Shown here piece by piece: positions 51,139 through 60,300 of a stretch of 64,000 nucleotides of DNA. The notes beneath the pieces are model-generated. The model was given only the letters and a program-made list of their open reading frames with translations, had not been told where the DNA came from and made no database searches. The DNA comes from Saprospiraceae bacterium (GTDB taxonomy: Bacteria; Bacteroidota; Bacteroidia; Chitinophagales; Saprospiraceae). Positions within the stretch are counted from its first letter, which is position 1. Each line of letters begins with the position of its first letter. Both the position numbers and the translations under genes were made by a program. The stretch lies in assembly GCA_020631355.1 (NCBI GenBank), contig JAHDHL010000005.1, positions 4,525 through 68,524 of the forward strand, written 5' to 3'.

Positions 51139-53524
51139 ATATGACTTGAGTGTATTTATTATACAAGAATGAAATAATGAGTAAAAGGATACCCAGTGAT
51201 ATGAAAATGATTGTTTTGGATATAGTGTTCAAATGCGCGATGTCATAAAAGAATAATTTGATTAATGTAACAGCAAAAAGCGCAATGGCTGCCATCCTTA
51301 GGTGTTTTTTCTTTTTCCATATACCGATACCGATGGTAATAAGAGAGAAGATACCCCAGAAAATACTCAACCCGAGCTTGTAGGAATCACCATAATCCGC
51401 TAAGGTCATATGATAGATGATTTCACTACTGATGAGCCAAAGTAGGGTGAGTGCCAAGATGACTTCAAAGAATGACTTCCAAAATCCTCCCAAATACTCC
51501 GATTTGATAATGCGCCAATTGGCCCATGTCATGAGACCCATGATGGCTATTGAGATGTACCTAATGATGATATGACCCGTTCCTCGGTCGAAATATTCCG
51601 CATCTGTTTGCTCCATATAACTATCCCTCAAGAGACTACACAGGTACAACCCGATGAGTAGGAATAGGAATGTGGTAATGGTATTGATGAAATTATTGAC
51701 ATAGGATAACGCCTTGTTCTTGATGACGTACTGATTCAGCAGCGTCATTACAGCAGCAAAAATCATAGTGAAATTCAATAGCCAAATGCTCTTGAATAAT
51801 TCAAGGTCGGAATCATGTTTCCAGAAATTATAATCATATTCCGCATCGTAGATATCCTTTCTGGTAGCATAATAAATCTGATCGTAGTACAGATTGATTT
51901 CTATACAGCCCGCAATGAATAATGTGCCAATGAATGCGGCATTGATGAGATAGGTCATCAGTTTGGAAAGCATGGTTTCTCCGAACAGATTGGATACGTG
52001 CTTGCCATCCACATAACTTACAAATCCCAACATGGCTGCAATGAGCATCGAGGCCAGGAAGTTGATGTTGAATAACGGACGGAATTGGTCGGATTCACCA
52101 TCATAGAAATAATCACCCATGTAGTAACCGTAATCCAATAACCAACTGATACCCGTAATGAATAATAATCCATATGATAATCCTTCGTAAAATCCGACTT
52201 TCCATTTCCGGCCAATCCAGAATGTAAGTCCTGATAAGGCTGCCCACAATAGGGTTACCCAATGTCCATCCAATTCTACAGGAATCGCAATCGTAACGAA
52301 AACCAAAACCAATCCCGTAATAAAATAGAACAGATTCCTGTCACCGAGTTTTTGCGTATAAATGACTGCGGAAACACTGAAATGTATCAATGCATTCAGT
52401 ATGGTAAAAATACCGAGATACTGCATGTAGGGATAAGTCATGCTGCTACCCTCATAATAACTATAATCATATAGGAGATAATAGCCCACAGCGTAGAAAA
52501 TGAACGAATTGATGAGTATCAGAATGATATCACCTAAATGGAATACCTCCTTGTGAATCAGCTTATATCCTAAAATCAGTAAGTAGTAAAGGATGAAGAA
52601 TATACAACTGAATACCATTGCGGTATTGAAATGTTCATCATCATCATAGCTTTCCCCAAACCAAAAGAAATAGATGAACCATGTCATGACGAATGAGGCC
52701 AATTCGACTATCCGCCATTTCTTCAGAAAGGAAATTATGAGAATGCCGAGATTGATGATGGCCATGTAAGAGAATAGGGTAGTTGCGCTACCATTATCGT
52801 CACCAATGAGGAACGGGATGGTGTAGGCACCCACCAACCCTATCAGCGCGATGATTTGATTCTTATAACTCAAAGCTGCAACAACGGTAAATACCGTAAA
52901 CAAAACCATCAGTCCAAAGGTCAGACCCTGCGGAATCAATTCGTAGAACTGATAGGCTGCATAGGTAATGAAATACATGATAGCCATCGAACCACTCACC
53001 AATACGGCGCTATAATTCGGATATTTTTTCCTGAGTCTAATTCCTACGCCCACCAATCCGAAGCCAATGATATACCCGATGAGAATCCTTGTGGTCGGAC
53101 TAATGAGATTGTTGTCTATGGAATATTTGGCACCAATGGCCACACCAATGACCGTGATGATGATTCCTATCTTGTTGATGAGGTTTTCCCCGATGAATCG
53201 CTCCAATGCGGAAGAATCCCTTTGTGCAGGTTGGTGCTTCTTTGTAGGAACCTTGGTTGCTGCTATGGGTTGCTGAACAGGCTTTAAGGGAGCTTTATCC
53301 TGCTTGTTTTCCTCGATTGGAATGGGCTTGTCCTTGGGTATGTCCTGTTTGGACTTTTCAGGAATATCCTCCTTTTTCTTCTCAGGCGTTGCATCCTTGG
53401 AATATTTCAGATGAAACAACTGATTTCTCAGATGATCCATTTCCTTAGTCATCTTATTCTGCTGCTGGGTCAGTTCTTCCAGTTTGGCAAGGAGCTGATT
53501 GAGAATTTCATTCTTATCATCCAT
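51116..53524 (-). CDS. DUF2339 polytopic membrane protein
   Basis: 802 residues. The N-terminus is a coiled-coil (MDDKNEILNQLLAKLEELTQ), then a Lys/Pro-rich linker (~45-100), then SALERFIGENLINKIGIIIT, the family's signature entry to the membrane part (about 105-124). More than 20 membrane helices follow to the end, with few soluble loops. Family members have no assigned activity; the layout recalls polymerase- or flippase-like envelope proteins. First gene of the operon DUF2339-DUF3999-repeat protein-GH17-GNAT. Confidence 0.9.
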   Translation of the reverse strand: MDDKNEILNQLLAKLEELTQQQNKMTKEMDHLRNQLFHLKYSKDATPEKKKEDIPEKSKQDIPKDKPIPIEENKQDKAPLKPVQQPIAATKVPTKKHQPAQRDSSALERFIGENLINKIGIIITVIGVAIGAKYSIDNNLISPTTRILIGYIIGFGLVGVGIRLRKKYPNYSAVLVSGSMAIMYFITYAAYQFYELIPQGLTFGLMVLFTVFTVVAALSYKNQIIALIGLVGAYTIPFLIGDDNGSATTLFSYMAIINLGILIISFLKKWRIVELASFVMTWFIYFFWFGESYDDDEHFNTAMVFSCIFFILYYLLILGYKLIHKEVFHLGDIILILINSFIFYAVGYYLLYDYSYYEGSSMTYPYMQYLGIFTILNALIHFSVSAVIYTQKLGDRNLFYFITGLVLVFVTIAIPVELDGHWVTLLWAALSGLTFWIGRKWKVGFYEGLSYGLLFITGISWLLDYGYYMGDYFYDGESDQFRPLFNINFLASMLIAAMLGFVSYVDGKHVSNLFGETMLSKLMTYLINAAFIGTLFIAGCIEINLYYDQIYYATRKDIYDAEYDYNFWKHDSDLELFKSIWLLNFTMIFAAVMTLLNQYVIKNKALSYVNNFINTITTFLFLLIGLYLCSLLRDSYMEQTDAEYFDRGTGHIIIRYISIAIMGLMTWANWRIIKSEYLGGFWKSFFEVILALTLLWLISSEIIYHMTLADYGDSYKLGLSIFWGIFSLITIGIGIWKKKKHLRMAAIALFAVTLIKLFFYDIAHLNTISKTIIFISLGILLLIISFLYNKYTQVIFDEADHS

Positions 53525-53672
53525 ATTCCATTGATTTTAGGGTTGGTCCCAGTGAAAATCCATGTTGGATTGAATTGTTCAACATGATTCAGAATCCAAT
53601 CATAAACCATTTCATATGCTAAATGTAATGAATTGTAGGCATAACAAGCAAGGTATGCGGAAGTCTAATGTG

Positions 53673-53710
53673 TGAAAGCCTCTTGTCCCACAAGGAACAA
53701 GAGGCTTTCA
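53673..53710 (-). terminator. Terminator after the 651-residue protein gene
   Basis: A perfect 14-bp stem (TGAAAGCCTCTTGT and its complement) with a 10-base loop, 21 bases downstream of the gene's end on the minus strand. Confidence 0.78.
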
Positions 53711-53730
53711 TTCAACACACAAAACCAGGT

Positions 53731-55686
53731 TTATCTTCCTTTGCTATAAATGCTGAATATGGGAATGTCAACTGCAAGGAATGCACCCATTCTGAATCCT
53801 CTGGCTTCTGTTACATCGAATTGGGCATCATTGGTTACCCCTCTCAGATTAGGCCCCATCTGTACACCCAAACCAATAGAAATCGGAATGTCATTACCTG
53901 CACCATAAACGAGATAACCACCGGGAGAAAAGACATTACTGAATTTCAACTTTGGGAGATTATCAAAATTATTATCATTCAGGCGATAGGTGGCGAGTGC
54001 CCCGACATCAATAATGGGAAAAAAGAGACTCACCGAGCCACCCTTACCCAAACCAGTGCTTACGGCTATACCTACAGGAGCTGCGAATGCAACATAATTG
54101 GCTACATGCGAAGTGGAATCGGTATAAAGGGTTTCAGACCCTCCTGCCAAGCCCATGTAGGCATTGAGCGACATATCGAATCGGGAGCGTTTCTTCCTCG
54201 ACGAGCCACCGACAGGCATGGCATAGCGTTCTATGACATCCTTGGCTTCCTCGGGGGATTTTGCCTCGGCTACTTCAGATGCGAAAGTACCGTACTTCAT
54301 GACCACCTGTGCTGCTTGTCCGCTATTTTCAAAGGGTAGGAGTGTAATGGCCTTACTGAGGTTGACCATGGCAGAACTATAATGTTCCTTTCGGAGATCA
54401 AAACCCATATCGCCAAGTGTTCCCACCAAATCTATATAATTCTCAATGACCTCAATCTTGGGTTCGGTATAGGGGGCCAAATCCTTGACGAGGTTCACTT
54501 GACTCTTAATCATATCGAATACCCCTGAGTATATCTTATACTGGATTTCGGTTTTTAGGGAGTCATTATCCCCGGCATCTCTCAACTCTTTCTTGTATGT
54601 ATTGATATTGTCCGCAAAGGCTACGACTTCCCTGAGTGCCGTAGCGATTTTCCTACGGTTTTCAGGTGTGAATACATCGGCTATCGTTACTCCATTACCC
54701 AATTCGATGTGTTTTACACGTTGGTATTGGAGCCCACAATAAATAATTAATAGACTATCATATCTGATCACATCCCTGATGTGCTGACGACCTACGAAAA
54801 TCTCATCCTGATCCGTACTTCTGAGGGTTTGTAGGATTTCATTCGTGAAAGTGAGAATACCCCTGATATCCTGCACTGTCGGATTATCCGTATCAAAGTC
54901 TCCTTGGATATAAGCATCCTCACCCAGGTATTTGAATACTTCGAATACATCCACATTTTCTTCCAGTAGCATCTCCGTGAGGTGGAATGCATCCGCCAAT
55001 GCGAATTTTAATTCGGGATGGTCGGCCAGGAGTTTTTCCTTACTAATGAGATATTGCTCCGCATGATTCACAAAGGATTGCATATCCTTGACGAATGCAC
55101 TTCTGAGTTCATTGATGTAAGTATTGAATTGGTATACGTCATCCTCAATGGTGGATAATGTCTTGTAGGAATGAGGGAAAAGGATTTGTAAATCACTGTG
55201 CTTTTCCAATTTCCGTTTGAAATCCTTGAAGAATGTCGCACTGAGTTCCTGTTTGAAACGATCAACAAGGAAAAGGGTAAGTCCCTTGGCGAAGTTGTCA
55301 AAGATATCGGCTCCTTGGGTACCGAAGTCATCCAAACCCGAAAAAGCTGCCTTTCGTAGCATTGGGTTTCCCTGTAAGGATTTTTCAATTTTGAAAATTC
55401 CATCCGGACCGATGAAAGGATTGTCCTTGTAATAAATGTCAATTAAATCCTGTGCGGAAATGTTTGTGACTGTAGGATTATTCGTGGCATACCTAGAAAG
55501 GATTCGCATGGGAATAGGGTTGTCCCTATCTCCGATTTCTATGGTGTTGGACCCAGTGAATTTATAAATTCGATAAAGGGAGTCGGCATCAACGAATATT
55601 TTTTGGGCGTCTGATTTTGGGATGGAAAAAATGAGTAGAAATAATATTGGAATAATTAATTTCTTAATGGTAAATAAGTTTTTCAT
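53731..55686 (-). CDS. Exported protein of unknown function, 651 residues, paired with a subtilase
   Basis: Signal peptide (LIIPILFLLIFSIPKSDAQ, ending near residue 28). Residues ~40-500 are mostly helical with many charged residues and no motif known to me (for example DLIDIYYKDNPF, then FAKGLTLFLVDRFKQELSAT). The last ~150 residues are beta-rich and glycine-rich (SRFDMSLNAYMGLAGGSETL, VGIAVSTGLGKGGSVSLFFP, PISIGLGVQMGPNL), with the last strand MGAFLAVDIPIFSI, resembling part of an outer-membrane barrel. Its ATG shares bases with the stop of the preceding gene (TAATG). So the subtilase is likely translated with it, and the two may work together. Confidence 0.7.
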   Translation of the reverse strand: MKNLFTIKKLIIPILFLLIFSIPKSDAQKIFVDADSLYRIYKFTGSNTIEIGDRDNPIPMRILSRYATNNPTVTNISAQDLIDIYYKDNPFIGPDGIFKIEKSLQGNPMLRKAAFSGLDDFGTQGADIFDNFAKGLTLFLVDRFKQELSATFFKDFKRKLEKHSDLQILFPHSYKTLSTIEDDVYQFNTYINELRSAFVKDMQSFVNHAEQYLISKEKLLADHPELKFALADAFHLTEMLLEENVDVFEVFKYLGEDAYIQGDFDTDNPTVQDIRGILTFTNEILQTLRSTDQDEIFVGRQHIRDVIRYDSLLIIYCGLQYQRVKHIELGNGVTIADVFTPENRRKIATALREVVAFADNINTYKKELRDAGDNDSLKTEIQYKIYSGVFDMIKSQVNLVKDLAPYTEPKIEVIENYIDLVGTLGDMGFDLRKEHYSSAMVNLSKAITLLPFENSGQAAQVVMKYGTFASEVAEAKSPEEAKDVIERYAMPVGGSSRKKRSRFDMSLNAYMGLAGGSETLYTDSTSHVANYVAFAAPVGIAVSTGLGKGGSVSLFFPIIDVGALATYRLNDNNFDNLPKLKFSNVFSPGGYLVYGAGNDIPISIGLGVQMGPNLRGVTNDAQFDVTEARGFRMGAFLAVDIPIFSIYSKGR

Positions 55687-57026
55687 TACGTTAAAGGATT
55701 TTTATTTAGATGCAGAAATGTGTAGGTGTCCTCTACAGGAATATAGTCTTTATAAAAACGTGTGGCTTCATTTTTAAGTTCCGAAATAAACGTTTTACTA
55801 TCGACTAAATAAGCGGGATTTTTTGATTTTTCATGGCCTAGTTTTAATGCTGCCAGACTGGCCATGTATGGGGTGGCAAAACTACAGGTCATCAGTGTGT
55901 GATGACTGATTTTATCCATTTTTTCCACTACGGTAATTTCACTTTCCTGTACGATGAAATTAATCTTTTCCTTAGCGATATCCGATACGATAATCGTATC
56001 GGGTTGGCTCAACCTATCCTCTAGTAATACCCCGACCTTATTCAATGGGAAAAATGGCGTTGGGGTATTGGCATCCAGGATATATTTGTCGAGACTGGGA
56101 TTGGCGGATGATTTCAGAGCCCAGAACCACAAGGTATTCGTACTCATGGTCTGACTGATGAGTTCATCCTGCTGAATACTCAAATCAGGATAATCAACAC
56201 TGACCGAAACGATATCCATCTCCAAGTGGGAAATCATCAGTATGGCCTTATCCATTAATTCCCTGGATGGTTTGATAATGGGTGATCCGAAAGGCCCCAC
56301 TTGATGTTCGTAAACATTGAAAAGGAAAAAATTGGCATTGGGAACCAATCCTAATATTTCCTTATTCGGATCATTCGCACCCATGATACTCAGGCAGGAA
56401 GTACCATGTGATTTGACTGGCATCTTATCGAGTCCGGCCAGATTCTTGACGAATTGCTCATTTCTAAGGTCATTGAGATTATTATATTGTTCCTTTCGGG
56501 GGTCATATGTTTTTAATCGTTGCTCCAGATGCTTGAAACAAGGACTCATCAAGTCAAAACCTGCATCAATGATGGCGATATTCAATCCCTCTCCTTTCTG
56601 TTGCATCCATTCCTCAGGAATCAACTGTCCGGCCCTCGCTTTCTTCCTCCAGTCAAATGTGTGTGTAACAGGATCGGTAACAGGGTCGACCGGAATGGGT
56701 ACAGGAGTAGGGCCGGGTATGGGGTCCCTTGTCGAATCGGTATCGCTTTCTGCTTCTTCCAATGTTCTGGTGGCACCATTCCAATACCACCAACCATTCA
56801 TATCCTGATACCAGATATTACTTTTGACCTTGAATTTTTTAATATCTCCAGTATCATTCAGGAAATTCAATTCCTTTTCGAATTCGAAACCCTCTTTTTC
56901 ACCTACAATCGGTACGATGGCACCGGGTTGGAGAATACCGATGGATGAGGGTCTTTTGCTGAGATCTGATTCTGGGAAATCGGCATGGAAACCAATTTGG
57001 TGTCTAATGGTTATGGTTCTGGCCAT
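55686..57026 (-). CDS. Signal-less SH3-like/subtilase protein
   Basis: 446 residues from ATG 57026 (MARTITIRHQIGF); an open frame continues to 57140 but has no signal peptide and poor start context. Residues ~5-90 form an SH3-like module (KVKSNIWYQDMNGWWYWNGA), then a Pro-rich hinge (DPIPGPTPVPIPVDPVTDPV). A divergent S8 domain follows: Asp154 in IAIIDAGFDL, His207 in KSHGTSCLSIMG and Ser382 in MTCSFATPYMASLAAL. The usual T-S is C-S and the oxyanion Asn region is unclear. It seems to be cytoplasmic, or moved by a route without a signal peptide. The stop is fused with the start of the 651-residue exported protein (TAATG). Confidence 0.82.
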   Translation of the reverse strand: MARTITIRHQIGFHADFPESDLSKRPSSIGILQPGAIVPIVGEKEGFEFEKELNFLNDTGDIKKFKVKSNIWYQDMNGWWYWNGATRTLEEAESDTDSTRDPIPGPTPVPIPVDPVTDPVTHTFDWRKKARAGQLIPEEWMQQKGEGLNIAIIDAGFDLMSPCFKHLEQRLKTYDPRKEQYNNLNDLRNEQFVKNLAGLDKMPVKSHGTSCLSIMGANDPNKEILGLVPNANFFLFNVYEHQVGPFGSPIIKPSRELMDKAILMISHLEMDIVSVSVDYPDLSIQQDELISQTMSTNTLWFWALKSSANPSLDKYILDANTPTPFFPLNKVGVLLEDRLSQPDTIIVSDIAKEKINFIVQESEITVVEKMDKISHHTLMTCSFATPYMASLAALKLGHEKSKNPAYLVDSKTFISELKNEATRFYKDYIPVEDTYTFLHLNKNPLT

Positions 57027-57334
57027 GGGAGGTTGATTTGGTTTTTCTGTCTTTAAGTGTCGTTTACAGAAAGGGTTGTATTTATAAATATATAAAATGC
57101 AGAGAGTTATTATACATTCGGTTCCTCTTTTTATTCCCAAAATCGGACAAGCTGGATGAATACATTCTCTTGGGTGACTGGTGGAGGCAGTGAAGCTACT
57201 TTCTTTATTTATTAATAAGTTCTTTTTTAATATTGAAAATATGAAATCAGATTCTAGGGTAGGGGATAATTGAAAAGACCTGAAACACTTATTGTGTTTC
57301 AGGTCTTTTGATACCAGTGAATAATTGGTTCCTA
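57027..57334. other. Non-coding stretch between metalloprotease and subtilase genes
   Basis: 308 bases. Holds the terminator at 57273-57309 and the likely promoter region of the subtilase unit, but no exact TAnnTTTG box in that direction. No further gene is seen. Confidence 0.5.
57273..57309 (-). terminator. Terminator after the metalloprotease gene
   Basis: A perfect 16-bp stem (AAAAGACCTGAAACAC and its complement), a 5-base loop and flanking A/T runs, 26 bases downstream of the gene ending at 57335. Confidence 0.88.
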
Positions 57335-60300
57335 TTATTGATATTTAATTAATTTCTCAATAAAATACTCATTACCAATTTTGATATGAATCAAATAAAT
57401 ACCATCGGATAAATGAGATAGATCAATACTTTGGTTGGTTAGTGCTTGAGCCTGGATTTCGTTTTGATACATAACTTTTCCAGTTGCATCAAAAACCGAA
57501 ATTCCCAAATCACCCGTAACCTCTTGTCCGAAATTCAATTGGAATTGTCCTTTGTTAGGATTAGGGGAAATATGGATTTCCTGCACTTCATTGATATGAA
57601 TGTCAATGATTTCAGAATAGGAGAAAGACTCATCCCAATCAATCATTTTCAGGCGGTAGTACTGATGCCCCAATTGATAATCAGTATCCTTGAAACCATA
57701 GTCTACGGATGTGGCAGATTGCCCTGCGGCAGCGACCTGACCGATTGTCCTGAATGTTGGATGCTGTGGTGTTGCTCGTTGTACTTCGAATGTCTTACTA
57801 TTTTCTTCTGAAATGGTCGTCCAAGAAAGTTCATTCCATCTATCATTGATATGTATTCCATCAAATTGTACGAGTTCTACAGGTAATGCTCCTTGTCCGG
57901 TAGCACCACCGGCGCCACCACCACCGCCACCAAAATGACCAACGGTATATTCGGCTGCATTCCATTCAGAATTACCACCCCAGTTCGGAATTCTCATCCA
58001 TGTGGTAGTGGATGCAGAACCGCCGTTTGCGTATTGCTGGTAGCCATCCTGAGCATGTCCGGTAGCAAAAGGAACACCAGTGTGTCCGCTTGTTGGATCC
58101 ACATTCCAAGGACTGATGTCATTGATTTTCCAGAAATACATATCCTCATGTGCCGTAACATTAGAAGCTACTGCAGTAATTCCTGTAAAATCAGCCTCGG
58201 TATAATAGAATCGTACTTCAACATCCGATGTCGGTTCATTGGTAGGAGTAATATTCCAGTAGCGATTCATCGTATACCAACCATCCGGATTACTGGCATA
58301 ATCTGCACTTGACAAATCAGATACAGTAGGGTCTACCCTAAGGATACATTGGAACGTACCATCGCCGATGGTTCCGATATTTTCACCGTTTTTCTTGACT
58401 GAAAGCAATAACATATCATCACAAGGGTCGGCAGGCGTACCTGCATCATCAATGTAGTGGGTCCAATTACCTACGGTTATTTCAGAATCTGCCGTATAGG
58501 TTGCAGCAGCTCCATCTGGTATTTGCTCCAAATAGGCACAATCATTCGAGACGCTGAAGTTGTCAATGCCAAAACCGTATTCCCAGCCTCCATTATCGTC
58601 ATAATCAAATTCTACTCTGAATGCACCGTTGAGGAATCCAGACGGTAAGGTTTCCGAGAATGTACCTATTTCGCTTGTAACATCCAACCAATTGGTAGCT
58701 GTGGTCGTCCAAGCAGTACCATCCCAATATTGCCATTGGGTACCATCATAAACCCTCATTCTTACAAATTCCTGATTTGCATCATTATACTCCCTGTAAG
58801 TGTAGTCAAAACTCAAGGTTACATTACATGCATTACTCAAATTGAAGTAGGGTGATATGGCCTTGGCTTGATCCGTAGAACCATTCCCTGCGGCATCGTC
58901 ATCAAAATATCCCCATGCGCCTGTGCCGTTATTGGCACCTGTGGTTCCTCCTCCGATGGATCCATTATCAAAGTTCCATGTATTCGTAAAATACCAACCG
59001 TCAGGTTGTCCTGCTTCGAAATCCTCTGTGAGACAAGTCTGGCATGCAGGAGGTAATGTCCCATTACCTGTACATTGGAATGTAGGAATACCATTATCGG
59101 TATTGATACTAGCACTTCCACATGGGTCAGACCAAACTATCAGCACGATATCCCCATCCATGGGTGTTGTGAATGTAGCAGTACAGCCTGAGGTAGTGAA
59201 GAAATCCGTAGTTGGTGCCGAACCATCATAATACGCTACCGTAATATTGGCAGCCCAGGTAGCTGCATTGTATCCATTACAGAATTCAAAGGTGTATTCG
59301 GAACCTGCATTGACATTACGAACAAGATAGGATTCGCTACTCCATACCTCATAGCCTAGTGCATAGGGGATTCCACATGCAGATGCACAAGGAGCATTGC
59401 CAAAATCGGTATATGGCCCGGCGGCATAGGTCGTACAAGGAGGAGTCGATTGAGTGGTATATGACCATACGGAAGACCAGGCATCAGTCAAACAATCATT
59501 GACGGCTCTGACTCTCCAGTAATAGGTAGTGGAAATAGCCAAACCCGAAGCAGTAGTGGAAGTACCCGGTATTCCCGTTTCAGTATATACAATATTGGAG
59601 AATGCCATATCTGTCGCAACTTCTACCTCATAAGAAACAGCATTGGGGATGGCATTCCACGAGAGTGGGGTATTGACACCCTCATCCGTTGCTCCATCAG
59701 TCGGTGAATTGAGGCTTACAGCTCCCAGATTTGTAGATGAGATTGATAATGCTAAGTCCAAAGTTCTGGTAATGCCTCCACCATTAGCGGTTACGGTTAT
59801 GGTGTATGATCCGATAGCTGCAGTTCCCGGGTCAATGGTGAGTGTGCTACTAGCAGTAGGCGTGATGTTATTGGCAGAGAAACTACTGGTTGCTCCTGAC
59901 GGTAAACCTGAAACACTGAGATTGACCGATGAACTGAATCCACTGAATCCTTCCAAATCCAGCACATAATCGCCCGTGGCAGGAGGACACAAATCCAATG
60001 CTGTTGGACTAGCTGTCATGATATAGGTTGGGGTGGTAGTTTGAATGGTGAAGTCCTCATTGGAAATATCGAAGAAGATATTATCCGAACAGAAAATCAT
60101 GATTCGGGTCTGATTTCCCAGATTATTTGGAACAATGATATCATGGGTACCATCATTTGCCACATTGGATGCCAATGTAACAGGGTAGGTCATTCCTCCA
60201 TCCTGTGATAAGAGAATATCCACATTGGAACAATTGATAGGAGCTATGTCTGTACCTGCAACATCCCAAGTAATGGTTTCGGTATCACCTATATCCCAAG

